Positions 1 to 7,457 of a stretch of DNA of 64,000 nt are shown here, one piece after another. The translations under genes and the position numbers were made by a program. Under the pieces are notes generated by a model. That model was not told the origin of the DNA. It saw only the letters and a program-made list of their open reading frames with translations, and did no database searches. This DNA comes from an uncultured Clostridia bacterium (GTDB taxonomy: Bacteria > Bacillota > Clostridia > Christensenellales > UBA1242). The stretch is from contig CAKVOD010000001.1 of NCBI GenBank assembly GCA_934778205.1, forward strand, positions 186,001 through 250,000, read 5' to 3'. The first letter of the stretch is position 1. Every line of letters begins with the position of its first letter.

Positions 1-63
1 AATGTATAGGGAAAATACAAAAAAGACACAAAAATTTGCGTTTTTAACACAAAAAACACACAA

Positions 64-89
64 AAACAAGTAGTTTACACTGCTTGTTT
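64..89 (+). terminator. Hairpin upstream of mnmG
   Basis: Positions 64-73 pair with 80-89 (10 bp with one G-U pair, 6-nt loop). There is only a weak T-run after it, so this is either the weak terminator of the gene to the left of the window or a leader hairpin of mnmG. The rest of bases 1-107 is A-rich and holds no gene. Confidence 0.4.
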
Positions 90-107
90 AAAAAATTGGA
101 GGAATAA

Positions 108-1985
108 ATGGATAATAATATAGATTATGAAAACTATGATGCAATAGTTATTGGTGCGGGTCACGCGGGTAGTGAAGCGGGTTTGGCGCTAGCGCGACTT
201 GGTCACAAAACTTTGGTTTTGACCATTAATCTTGAGGCGGTTGGGTTTCTGGCGTGCAACCCGTCGATAGGTGGTTCGGCAAAAGGGCATCTTGTTTGTG
301 AAATGGATGCGCTCGGCGGGCAAATGGGTCGCACTGCTGATGAAACGCTTTTACAAATCAAGATGTTAAATTTTGGTAAAGGTCCTGCTGTGCATAGTTT
401 GCGCGCACAAGTTGACAAGGTTGAATATCATAAAGTCACAAAGTCAGTTATGGAAAATCAAGAAAACCTTTTCTTGAAACAAGGCGAAGTCAAAGAAATT
501 TTGGTCGAAAACGGAAAAGTTTGTGGCGTAATTACTGCTACAAACGAAAAATTTGGATGCAAAACTATTGTTGTTTGCACGGGCGTTTATTTGAAATCTA
601 AAATAATTATTGGCGAATACATTGAAAACATTGGACCGAGTGGATTCAAGCAAGCAAGTTTTTTGTCAGACTCTTTGACAAAACTTGGATTTGAACTTCG
701 TAGTTTCAAAACAGGAACGCCACCACGTTTGGATGCGCGAACAATTGATTTTGAAAAACTCGAAATTCAAGTTGGCGACGACAATATACAAAATTTTTCA
801 ATTTTGACAGAATACAAAAAACCTAATGTATCGCCCTGCTATCTTGTTTATACAAATGAAAATTCTCACAATATCATAAAGGCAAACATTCATCGCGCCC
901 CATTATATAATGGTTCAATTCACGGCGTTGGTGCGCGCTATTGTCCTTCAATCGAGGATAAAGTTATGCGATTTGCGGACAAAGAAAGACATCAACTTTT
1001 CTTGGAACCTGAAAGCGCATCTACAAATGAATGGTATTTGCAGGGATTTGGTACTTCATTGCCTGTAGATGTTCAAAGAAAAACTGTGCAATCTATGGCG
1101 GGACTTGAAAAAACTTTCATTATGCGCGACGGCTATGCGATTGAGTATGACTGCATTGATAGTACAAAACTATTGCCAACACTTGAAAGTAAAGATATTG
1201 ACGGACTATTTTTTGCGGGGCAAATCAACGGAACATCGGGTTATGAAGAGGCAGGCGCGCAAGGTTTGGTTGCTGGAATCAATGCTAGTCTCAAGATGCG
1301 TAATGAAGAACCTTTAGTACTCAAGCGCTCAGAAAGTTATATTGGCGTTTTGATTGATGACCTTGTAACTAAAGGCACAAACGAACCATATCGAATGATG
1401 ACTTCTCGTGCGGAATTTAGATTGCAATTAAGACAAGATAATTGCGATTTACGATTGACTGAATATGGACGCAGAGTTGGACTTGTTAGCGAAAAACAAT
1501 ACGAAATCTACAAAAATAAGTTAAAAAACATAGAAAAAGCGCGAAAAATCACGAAAAACATATTAAAACCTGATGAAAACATAAATAAATACCTTGCTAG
1601 TGTTGATGAGGCGCCATTGCACACGGGTGCATCAATAGAAAGTTTACTTAGACGTGCGCGCGTCGATATTCACTCTTTCAATGACTGGTTTCATATTTTT
1701 GATGAATTTAATAATTCGGTCTTAGATGAAATAAATACTGAAATAAAATACGAAGGCTATTTGAAAAGACAACAAATTCAAATTGAACAACAAAATCGTG
1801 CTGAAAATCAAAAACTTGACCCTAACTTAGATTATATGAATATTGACGGACTTAGAATCGAAGCAAGGCAAAAATTAAACAAGATTAAACCACTTACGCT
1901 TGGTCAAGCAAGCCGTATATCTGGTGTAAATCCTGCAGATATATCGGTTTTACTTATATATTTAAAGAAAAATAACAGTAATTAA
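108..1985 (+). CDS. mnmG: tRNA uridine-5-carboxymethylaminomethyl modification enzyme MnmG (GidA)
   Basis: FAD-dependent subunit that works with MnmE to modify the wobble uridine (U34) of several cytoplasmic tRNAs. At 625 residues it has the full family length. The FAD-binding Rossmann motif GAGHAGSEAG lies at about residues 16-25. The family stretches CNPSIGG, GTPPR and YEEAGAQG are all present, followed by the helical C-terminal domain. GGAGG at 98-102, five bases before the ATG, fixes the start. A hairpin terminator follows directly. In most Firmicutes mnmG is followed by rsmG and noc before parA. Both are absent here and mnmG is followed directly by parA, which still marks the origin-flanking block. 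Identification is secure. Confidence 0.97.
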   Translation: MDNNIDYENYDAIVIGAGHAGSEAGLALARLGHKTLVLTINLEAVGFLACNPSIGGSAKGHLVCEMDALGGQMGRTADETLLQIKMLNFGKGPAVHSLRAQVDKVEYHKVTKSVMENQENLFLKQGEVKEILVENGKVCGVITATNEKFGCKTIVVCTGVYLKSKIIIGEYIENIGPSGFKQASFLSDSLTKLGFELRSFKTGTPPRLDARTIDFEKLEIQVGDDNIQNFSILTEYKKPNVSPCYLVYTNENSHNIIKANIHRAPLYNGSIHGVGARYCPSIEDKVMRFADKERHQLFLEPESASTNEWYLQGFGTSLPVDVQRKTVQSMAGLEKTFIMRDGYAIEYDCIDSTKLLPTLESKDIDGLFFAGQINGTSGYEEAGAQGLVAGINASLKMRNEEPLVLKRSESYIGVLIDDLVTKGTNEPYRMMTSRAEFRLQLRQDNCDLRLTEYGRRVGLVSEKQYEIYKNKLKNIEKARKITKNILKPDENINKYLASVDEAPLHTGASIESLLRRARVDIHSFNDWFHIFDEFNNSVLDEINTEIKYEGYLKRQQIQIEQQNRAENQKLDPNLDYMNIDGLRIEARQKLNKIKPLTLGQASRISGVNPADISVLLIYLKKNNSN

Positions 1986-1992
1986 TTATTGG

Positions 1993-2014
1993 ACGGCATT
2001 TGCCGTTTTTTTTT
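1993..2014 (+). terminator. Terminator of mnmG
   Basis: Stem ACGGC/GCCGT (1993-1997 and 2002-2006) with a 4-nt loop, followed by nine T; it starts eight bases after the mnmG stop. Confidence 0.8.
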
Positions 2015-2143
2015 GTTAAATGTGTTTTTATTTGATTGTTTTATGTTTGAACTACTATATTATAATGCTGAATACAACAATTCAAATATTGGTTAAAAAA
2101 AATACATTAAACGACATAAATTTACATCTTTTTTCTGCTTTGT

Positions 2144-2243
2144 ACCCTCAAAAAGTGGGGGTAAATTTTAAAATTTTACAATATAGACGAGTATTTGCTC
2201 AAGAAATATAAAAAATGCGAAAATACCCCCACTTTTTGAGGGT
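2144..2243. repeat. Perfect 20-bp inverted repeat with a 60-bp loop
   Basis: The 20 bases at 2144-2163 are the exact reverse complement of 2224-2243. Each arm contains CCCTCAAAAAGTGGGGG or its complement. The intervening 60 bp are AT-rich. There is no ORF with a ribosome binding site in the 1986-2486 gap, so this is a large cruciform or RNA hairpin of unknown role between mnmG and parA. Confidence 0.7.
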
Positions 2244-2267
2244 TTTATAATTGTTTAATAGTGTAAC

Positions 2268-2303
2268 ACATTATTTTAGTTAAGTACTTAACTAAAATAA
2301 TGT
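2268..2303. promoter_or_regulatory. Perfect 36-bp palindrome upstream of parA
   Basis: Every base from 2268 to 2303 pairs with its mirror position around 2285.5 (centre AAGTACTT, flanks AGTTAAG/CTTAACT). There is no loop, so it is a better candidate for a dimeric protein binding site than a terminator. The half-site TAGTTAAGTA recurs at 4519, 5827, 5851 and 28304. Confidence 0.55.
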
Positions 2304-2436
2304 AATTTTTTTAAAATAAAAATAAAATATCAATATTGATTTTTTATAAAAGCGCATTTGTTGTGGCTTTGAGAATTTTATGTATAAATACACATAAAAA
2401 AAATTGAAAAAGAATAAAACTTTTTTCAAGAAAGAA

Positions 2437-2465
2437 GTGATTTTTTTTAAAAAAGGTGTTATAAT
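2437..2465 (+). promoter_or_regulatory. Probable parAB promoter
   Basis: A consensus -10 TATAAT sits at 2460-2465 with a weak -35 (GTGATT, 2437-2442) 17 bp upstream. The start codon of parA follows 28 bp later. Confidence 0.55.
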
Positions 2466-2492
2466 ATAAAAAATAAATATAAGGAGATGTAT

Positions 2493-3266
2493 ATGGGAAA
2501 AATTATATCATTTGTGAACCAAAAAGGTGGCGTTGGAAAGACTACAACTTGTGTTAATTTGTCTGCTTTCATCGCTGCTTCTGGGAAAAAGACTTTGCTA
2601 GTTGATATGGACCCGCAAGGGAACGCATCAAGTGGTCTAGGTGTTGAAAAAGGCACAAACTTGAAGACGATTTATAGCGTTTTAGATGGTGAATGTCCAA
2701 TCAAAGAAGCGATTTCAAAAACAATGGTCAAAAATCTTTCAATTTTGCCTGCAACGGTTGATTTGGCTGGTGCTGAAATTGAATTGGTAGCCGTAAATAA
2801 TCGCGAAAAGGTCTTAAAAGAAAGTTTGGCGGAAGTTAAAGATGAATTTGATTTCATTATGATTGATTGCCCCCCTTCGCTAGGATTGTTGACAATTAAT
2901 GCACTTTCAGCTTCTGACACGGTTCTAATTCCTATTCAATGCGAATTTTACGCACTTGAAGGTTTAAGTCAATTGATGAACACAGTCAAACTTGTCAAAA
3001 AACATCTAAATCCAGACCTTGAGATTGAGGGAGTTGTTATGACAATGAAAGATAACCGCTCCAACCTCGTACAACAAGTTTCAGAACAAATAAGACAATA
3101 TTTTGGAAAGAAAGTATTTGATACTACTATTCCACGCAACATAAGACTTGCTGAAGCGCCTAGTCATGGTGTGCCAGTATACTTGTATGATAGCAAATGT
3201 TCTGGCGCGCTTGCGTATCGCGCTATGGCTGAGGAATTTCTCAAAAAAAATAAAAGGAGAGCGTAA
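2493..3266 (+). CDS. parA: Chromosome partitioning ATPase ParA (Soj)
   Basis: Deviant-Walker ParA/MinD ATPase that, with ParB bound to parS, positions the replication origins and influences DnaA in Firmicutes. The deviant Walker A motif KGGVGKTT lies at residues 10-17 with its signature lysine. Walker A' (LLVDMDPQGN) and Walker B (IMIDCPPSLG) follow, and the length of 257 residues is typical. An upstream in-frame ATG at 2487 abuts the AAGGAG site (2481-2486), so the ATG at 2493 with six-base spacing is preferred. The stop codon overlaps the parB start by one base (TAATG), which shows translational coupling. No membrane segment is present. Confidence 0.96.
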   Translation: MGKIISFVNQKGGVGKTTTCVNLSAFIAASGKKTLLVDMDPQGNASSGLGVEKGTNLKTIYSVLDGECPIKEAISKTMVKNLSILPATVDLAGAEIELVAVNNREKVLKESLAEVKDEFDFIMIDCPPSLGLLTINALSASDTVLIPIQCEFYALEGLSQLMNTVKLVKKHLNPDLEIEGVVMTMKDNRSNLVQQVSEQIRQYFGKKVFDTTIPRNIRLAEAPSHGVPVYLYDSKCSGALAYRAMAEEFLKKNKRRA

Positions 3267-4186
3267 TGATTAAAAAAGGGTTAGGAAAAGGGCTTGATGC
3301 ATTGTTCTCGGTTTATGAAGAGGACGACAACAAGCAAGAAGAGCAAATTAAAAAATATGAGACAAAAAACAACATAAAACAGGTTGAAACAGGAGTTTCA
3401 GAAATCGAACTCAGCAAAATACAACCGAATCCAAATCAACCGCGCAAAAATTTTGACCAAACCGCACTTGAAGAACTGCGCGATTCAATCAAAATGCACG
3501 GGGTAATTCAGCCTATTGTGCTTGCCAAGCATATTGATGGCGGTTATATCATAATCGCGGGGGAGCGTCGTTTTAGAGCAAGCCAAATGGCTGGGTTAAA
3601 AACAATTCCTGCAATTATTAAAGACTACACTGAAAGACAAATCAAAGAAATTGCATTAATTGAAAACCTTCAAAGAGAAGATTTGAACCCAATTGAAACG
3701 GCGCGCGCACTCAAAGATGTTATGCTTGAGTATAATATGACTCAAGACGAAGTTGCAGATAGAATAGGTAAAAGCCGTTCCGCAATTGCAAACACACTTC
3801 GTCTACTTTCATTAACAAACGAAGTTATGAAACTCGTTGAAAATGGCAAACTTTCTGCTGGACACGCGCGCACATTGGTGGCAATTAGTGACCCGACCGC
3901 ACAATATGCACTTGCATTGCGCGCTAGTGAGGACAAAATGTCTGTTCGTGACCTTGAAAAAGCCGTAAAGGATATCTTGAATCCACCAGTAAAGAAGCGC
4001 AAACTAGAACGTGAACAATCTTTGGAACTTAAAGAAATGGTCAGCGATATGCAAAAAGTATTCTCAACAAAAGTTTCAGTGCTTGGCAGTGATCATAAAG
4101 GACGTATTTACATTGACTATTTTACCAAAGACGACCTAAATAGGATATGCGATTTGGTTGAATATTTAAAAAATAGAATGAATTAA
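3266..4186 (+). CDS. parB: Chromosome partitioning protein ParB (Spo0J)
   Basis: CTPase and DNA-clamp protein that loads on parS and spreads, recruiting SMC and stimulating ParA. It begins with the conserved KKGLGKGLDALF segment that contacts ParA. The ParB/Srx nucleotide-binding domain follows, with QPRKNFD and the GERRFRASQMAG motif around residues 105-116. Next is an HTH (TQDEVADRIGKSRSAIANTLRLL) that reads parS, then a C-terminal dimerisation region. At 306 residues it has the usual length. It is coupled to parA by overlapping stop and start codons. Four parS sites lie within 260 bp downstream, confirming a chromosomal rather than plasmid partition system. Confidence 0.96.
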   Translation: MIKKGLGKGLDALFSVYEEDDNKQEEQIKKYETKNNIKQVETGVSEIELSKIQPNPNQPRKNFDQTALEELRDSIKMHGVIQPIVLAKHIDGGYIIIAGERRFRASQMAGLKTIPAIIKDYTERQIKEIALIENLQREDLNPIETARALKDVMLEYNMTQDEVADRIGKSRSAIANTLRLLSLTNEVMKLVENGKLSAGHARTLVAISDPTAQYALALRASEDKMSVRDLEKAVKDILNPPVKKRKLEREQSLELKEMVSDMQKVFSTKVSVLGSDHKGRIYIDYFTKDDLNRICDLVEYLKNRMN

Positions 4187-4204
4187 TATACATTATACAT
4201 AAAA

Positions 4205-4238
4205 AACGCTATAAGCAAGGTGCTTAGAGTGTTTTTTT
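4205..4238 (+). terminator. Terminator of parAB
   Basis: AAGCA (4213-4217) pairs with TGCTT (4221-4225), extended by AACGCT/AGTGTT with one wobble pair and a small bulge, followed by seven T. Confidence 0.7.
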
Positions 4239-4243
4239 ATCAA

Positions 4244-4259
4244 TGTTTCACGTGAAACA
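4244..4259. promoter_or_regulatory. parS: parS site 1
   Basis: Exact 16-bp palindrome TGTTTCACGTGAAACA, the universal chromosomal ParB binding site. Confidence 0.95.
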
Positions 4260-4283
4260 TTGATAAACATATACAATAAAAAA

Positions 4284-4299
4284 TGTTTCACGTGAAACA
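4284..4299. promoter_or_regulatory. parS: parS site 2
   Basis: Exact TGTTTCACGTGAAACA, starting 40 bp after site 1. Confidence 0.95.
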
Positions 4300-4323
4300 T
4301 TTTAATAATTGATTGACACACAT

Positions 4324-4339
4324 TGTTTCACGTGAAACA
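4324..4339. promoter_or_regulatory. parS: parS site 3
   Basis: Exact TGTTTCACGTGAAACA, starting 40 bp after site 2. Confidence 0.95.
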
Positions 4340-4423
4340 ATACGCTCTAGTTTGTTTAGTAATTTTTTATATTAATAATGTCTTTGAAATGCTTTTTAAA
4401 TCTAAATATAGTCATTTTAAAAA

Positions 4424-4439
4424 TGTTTCACGTGAAACA
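4424..4439. promoter_or_regulatory. parS: parS site 4
   Basis: Exact TGTTTCACGTGAAACA, starting 100 bp after site 3. Flanking bases differ from the other copies, so only the core is conserved. Confidence 0.95.
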
Positions 4440-4650
4440 AAATATATATTTATTTCATATCAATGTTTAAACATTGATACTGACAAGATAGCATTGTATG
4501 TAGTTATAAATAGGATAATAGTTAAGTAATTTATATTATAATAAGCAAACAAATTTGCGTTATATTGTAGATTATTCAAACACTTATATAATTATGTAAA
4601 TAAAAGAAGTTTAGATGCACAAATAATTATTTATGTAATGCCTTAAAATA

Positions 4651-4704
4651 TAGTAAATTATATAAATATAGTAAATTATATAAATATAGTAAATTATTTT
4701 AATA
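4651..4704. repeat. 18-bp AT-rich tandem repeat, three copies
   Basis: Units begin at 4651, 4669 and 4687. The first two read TAGTAAATTATATAAATA and the third differs at a few positions. The iteron-like period matches the second array at 5090. Confidence 0.75.
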
Positions 4705-5089
4705 TAGTTAATCTTTTAAATGTATGGCGATCATTAATGTTGTATTGTGTGAATATATGGCGTTACTTGTTCCCCTGCCCTACTTTTACTATTTGTAAGA
4801 CGTGATTACAATACAAAAATAGTATTAATTCCAACAAGCGTGCTTTGTATGTTGTCAATTGTATGTATAGCGTCATACAATTATTTGCTATTCATCTTGA
4901 AATAAGTTATAAAATATTATGTTATTTAATCAATAATAACAAATATATAATGCAGTATTGGCAATAATACTGAACTACATAATGTATATGGTACAATAAA
5001 CGATATTGTACTGATTTGTATATTTCACGATTAAATGATTATTGCATTACTCACAAAACGCGTCATATCTATAAATAATAATATAACTG

Positions 5090-5179
5090 CGCAAATCATA
5101 GCATATTCACAAAATATAGCATAACCACAAAATATAATATACTCACAAAACATACTTAATTCTCAAAAGGTATTACTTT
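5090..5179. repeat. Degenerate 18-bp tandem repeat, five copies
   Basis: Units start at 5090, 5108, 5126, 5144 and 5162, each beginning with a version of CACAAAATATA. The middle three are closest to each other. The constant 18-bp step is the strongest evidence that the array is not chance. Confidence 0.65.
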
Positions 5180-5423
5180 TGCTCAAATTTTATACTTTGA
5201 TAATGCTTTTATAAAGTATTTTGCGATATCGATATAACTTGCGTTGTGTAATTGAGTTATATATCAATTTTTGATTAGATAAAACATAATTATTTGGTTA
5301 GACTTAAACAAGTAATATTTGATGTAGTATTATGGGAATTAATAAACTAATGTTTTCTTGGTTATGTGCAGTAATATGCTTATTATACTATTATAATGCT
5401 TTATTCACATATTTTATAAAAAA

Positions 5424-5432
5424 TGTGGATAA
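5424..5432 (-). promoter_or_regulatory. DnaA-box match
   Basis: TGTGGATAA on the plus strand is the exact complement of the consensus DnaA box TTATCCACA. It is a single perfect copy; nearby TGTGGATTA (5753-5761) has one mismatch. Confidence 0.5.
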
Positions 5433-5450
5433 GTTAGAATGATTAATCAG

Positions 5451-5471
5451 TGCGTTTTAACGCATTTTTTT
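5451..5471 (+). terminator. Orphan terminator-like hairpin
   Basis: TGCGTT/AACGCA stem (5451-5456, 5459-5464) followed by seven T. No gene precedes it for more than 1 kb, so it may end a short non-coding transcript. Confidence 0.45.
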
Positions 5472-6217
5472 GTAAATAAACAAGTGAAACATCGTTTTTA
5501 AAATAAAAAATCGCTCAAAATTCATTTTATGTAAAATTTATATTAAAGTGTTATACTTTTGATGTTTTATCTTATTTATGTGTGTATATGCAAACTATTT
5601 TATAATTTTTGTAGCATAAAATGTGCTGAAATTCGCAAAAAACGATTGATTTTTATAATATTTGCACATTTTTACAAACAAAAATACCGCACCTATGTAT
5701 GCTTTGCGCTTTTTGGTATTTTCTAATCAAAATTAAGAAAATGTGCATATTTTGTGGATTATTCAATTTTATTAAATTTTATAAACTAGCGCTTTATCAA
5801 CTTTTGTGTATAAAATGTGGAAAAAATAGTTAAGTATTAAACTATAAAAATAGTTAAGTATTTAATTAAAAATTATATTAAATAAAGCAATTTATTTGCA
5901 CATTGTAGCGTATTTTTGTTTTTAAAGCAAGCAATTAAGCGCGTTTTTAACAATTAATATTTGAAATACCAACGTATATACCTTTGTTTCATTAAATTTA
6001 CAAGCAACTTTTACAAGCAAGATATTTAAACAATATATTTATTTAAGCCTAACATTATTAATTAAGATTTAACTTGCGTTTTATCGCAAAATTGCATAAT
6101 TATCTAATTTGGAAGCAAAATTAATATATTTTCTATTTATTAACATTTGTAAATGTTGTGTTGAAAATTTTTAAGCGAGGCTTTTATGTTTGATTAGATT
6201 GCGATATACTCAATCAC

Positions 6218-6246
6218 TTGACAAAAATGCTAAAATAGATTATAAT
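6218..6246 (+). promoter_or_regulatory. greA promoter
   Basis: Perfect consensus TTGACA (6218-6223), 17-bp spacer, TATAAT (6241-6246). Transcription should start near 6253. Confidence 0.85.
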
Positions 6247-6277
6247 ATATCAACAATTGCAAGTTTTACTTGCACGG

Positions 6278-6295
6278 GTGCCAACGGCACTTTTT
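6278..6295 (+). terminator. Terminator-like hairpin inside the greA leader
   Basis: GTGCC (6278-6282), loop AAC, GGCAC (6286-6290), then five T. It lies between the promoter and the greA start codon, preceded by a smaller hairpin (GCAAG...CTTGC, 6259-6273). Transcripts ending here would be about 40 nt long. Confidence 0.7.
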
Positions 6296-6314
6296 GTTTT
6301 CCTTGGAGGTTATT

Positions 6315-6782
6315 ATGGAAAGTTATTTGACTAGAGAAGGTTTTGAGGCGTTGCAAAATAGACTCAACCACTTGAAAACAGATAAGAGAAATGAGGTTGC
6401 TAAAAAATTGCAAGCAGCGCGTGAAATGGGTGATTTGAGCGAAAACGCCGAATATGATTCAGCGAAAGATGAACAAACTGTTATTGAAACAGAAATTGCC
6501 GAAATTGAGCATAAGTTGCGTACGTCAAAAATTATTGAAGAAAATGAAATTGATACTTCTAAAGTGTCGATTGGTTGTTTGGTAAAAATTTTGGATATGG
6601 AGTTCAATGAAGAACTAGAATACAAGATTGTTGGTTCTTCTGAAAGCGACCCTAAAAATCGACTCATCAGCAATGAGTCACCCGTCGGTTCTGCATTGCT
6701 GGGCAAAAGTGAGGGAGATGTTGTCGACGTACGCACACCGTCTGGTATGCTGAAATTCAAGATTATTTCAATCACAAGATAA
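6315..6782 (+). CDS. greA: Transcription elongation factor GreA
   Basis: Binds the RNA polymerase secondary channel and stimulates cleavage of backtracked RNA. The 155-residue product has the N-terminal coiled coil with the acidic tip DLSENAEYD at about residues 40-48 and the C-terminal FKBP-like domain (IGCLVKILDME, ending in the usual KFKIISITR-type strand). GGAGG at 6305-6309 supports the ATG at 6315. An upstream in-frame ATG at 6270 would lie inside the leader hairpins and is rejected. It is monocistronic, with its own consensus promoter, leader terminator and downstream terminator. Control by partial termination in the leader is an inference. Confidence 0.96.
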   Translation: MESYLTREGFEALQNRLNHLKTDKRNEVAKKLQAAREMGDLSENAEYDSAKDEQTVIETEIAEIEHKLRTSKIIEENEIDTSKVSIGCLVKILDMEFNEELEYKIVGSSESDPKNRLISNESPVGSALLGKSEGDVVDVRTPSGMLKFKIISITR

Positions 6783-6797
6783 TTTTATTCTATTAAC

Positions 6798-6836
6798 GGG
6801 CTTGCTGAAAACTTAGTGTTTTGGCGGGCTTTTTTG
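6798..6836 (+). terminator. Terminator of greA
   Basis: Long imperfect stem (GGGCTTGCT...GGCGGGCT with AAAAC/GTTTT near the loop) followed by six T. Confidence 0.75.
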
Positions 6837-7407
6837 TTTATTATTCAAAATTGCTTTTATACTTTAAATGATAATAATTTTTAATACTAAACACTATAAA
6901 AATGCAAATAAACTATAAAAAAATGCAAATACGTAATAATAAATGCAACAATATTATAAAAAAGCGCGAATACTGCAAAAATATGCGATATACCTACAAA
7001 AAATAGCAACTATGTGGCGTTTTATTAAATTTATTGCGTTTTTTTATTGCAAACAATGTTTTTTGTATAAACAATGTTTTTTGTTTGGGTAAAGGATTGC
7101 GAATATTTTGCTTATATTGCAAAAATCAACAACTAAACCGTCAAAAATTGTAGCATAACTGCATTTTTAGACGGTTATGATGCGATTGTTAACAAAAATA
7201 CTATTTTTGTTAAAAATTATAGCAATTTTACTAGATACTGAATAAATTATAATTGCCAAAATACAAAAAACGATAGTTATACTGTTATAATACGCAATAT
7301 AACTATCATTTTTTGCGATATAACTGCAAAAAATATAAATATTTTATATATTTTGATTGTTTTTTTGAAAACAATGCTATTGAAACAATAAGGTTGTTGA
7401 TTTGCAT
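6837..7407. other. AT-rich gap with unexplained hairpins
   Basis: No gene is supported in this stretch. It contains an AACCGTC/GACGGTT stem at 7136-7176, a GATAGTTATA/TATAACTATC stem at 7272-7307 followed by a T-run, and a short direct repeat AACAATGTTTTTTGT near 7050-7080. The second hairpin resembles an intrinsic terminator without an upstream gene. Confidence 0.5.
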
Positions 7408-7453
7408 AAAAAAATGCTTACGCTCGCATAAATGCTTGCGTTTGCATTTTTTT
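7408..7453. terminator. Terminator of the LRR gene (usable from both sides)
   Basis: AAAAAAATGC (7408-7417) is complementary to GCATTTTTTT (7444-7453), with an internal GCTTACGCTC/GCTTGCG arrangement. On the minus strand it lies immediately after the stop codon of the LRR gene. Confidence 0.65.
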
Positions 7454-7457
7454 ATTA

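Larger units (their letters stand above)
4187..6217. other. 2-kb AT-rich non-coding region downstream of parB
   Basis: No ORF here has a convincing ribosome binding site or protein-like composition. It holds the parB terminator, four parS sites, two arrays of 18-bp tandem repeats (4651-4704, 5090-5179), a 9-bp hairpin (4857-4865 with 4874-4882), an exact DnaA-box match on the minus strand (5424-5432), near matches at 5753-5761 and 5815-5823, and three TAGTTAAGTA motifs. It looks like a centromere or origin-accessory region. With dnaA absent and all flanking genes on the plus strand, it is not clearly oriC itself. Confidence 0.6.

Noticed and set aside
2020..2211. 63-codon ORF after mnmG
   Set aside because: No ribosome binding site, begins just after a terminator and reads into one arm of the 20-bp inverted repeat.
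4323..4529. ORF of 68 codons starting inside a parS site
   Set aside because: It begins within the parS palindrome, has no ribosome binding site and reads AT-rich repeat DNA; it is a chance frame.
4187..6217. Calling this gap oriC
   Set aside because: Only one exact DnaA box is present, dnaA and dnaN are absent, and all flanking genes run rightward, so the origin more likely lies left of the window.
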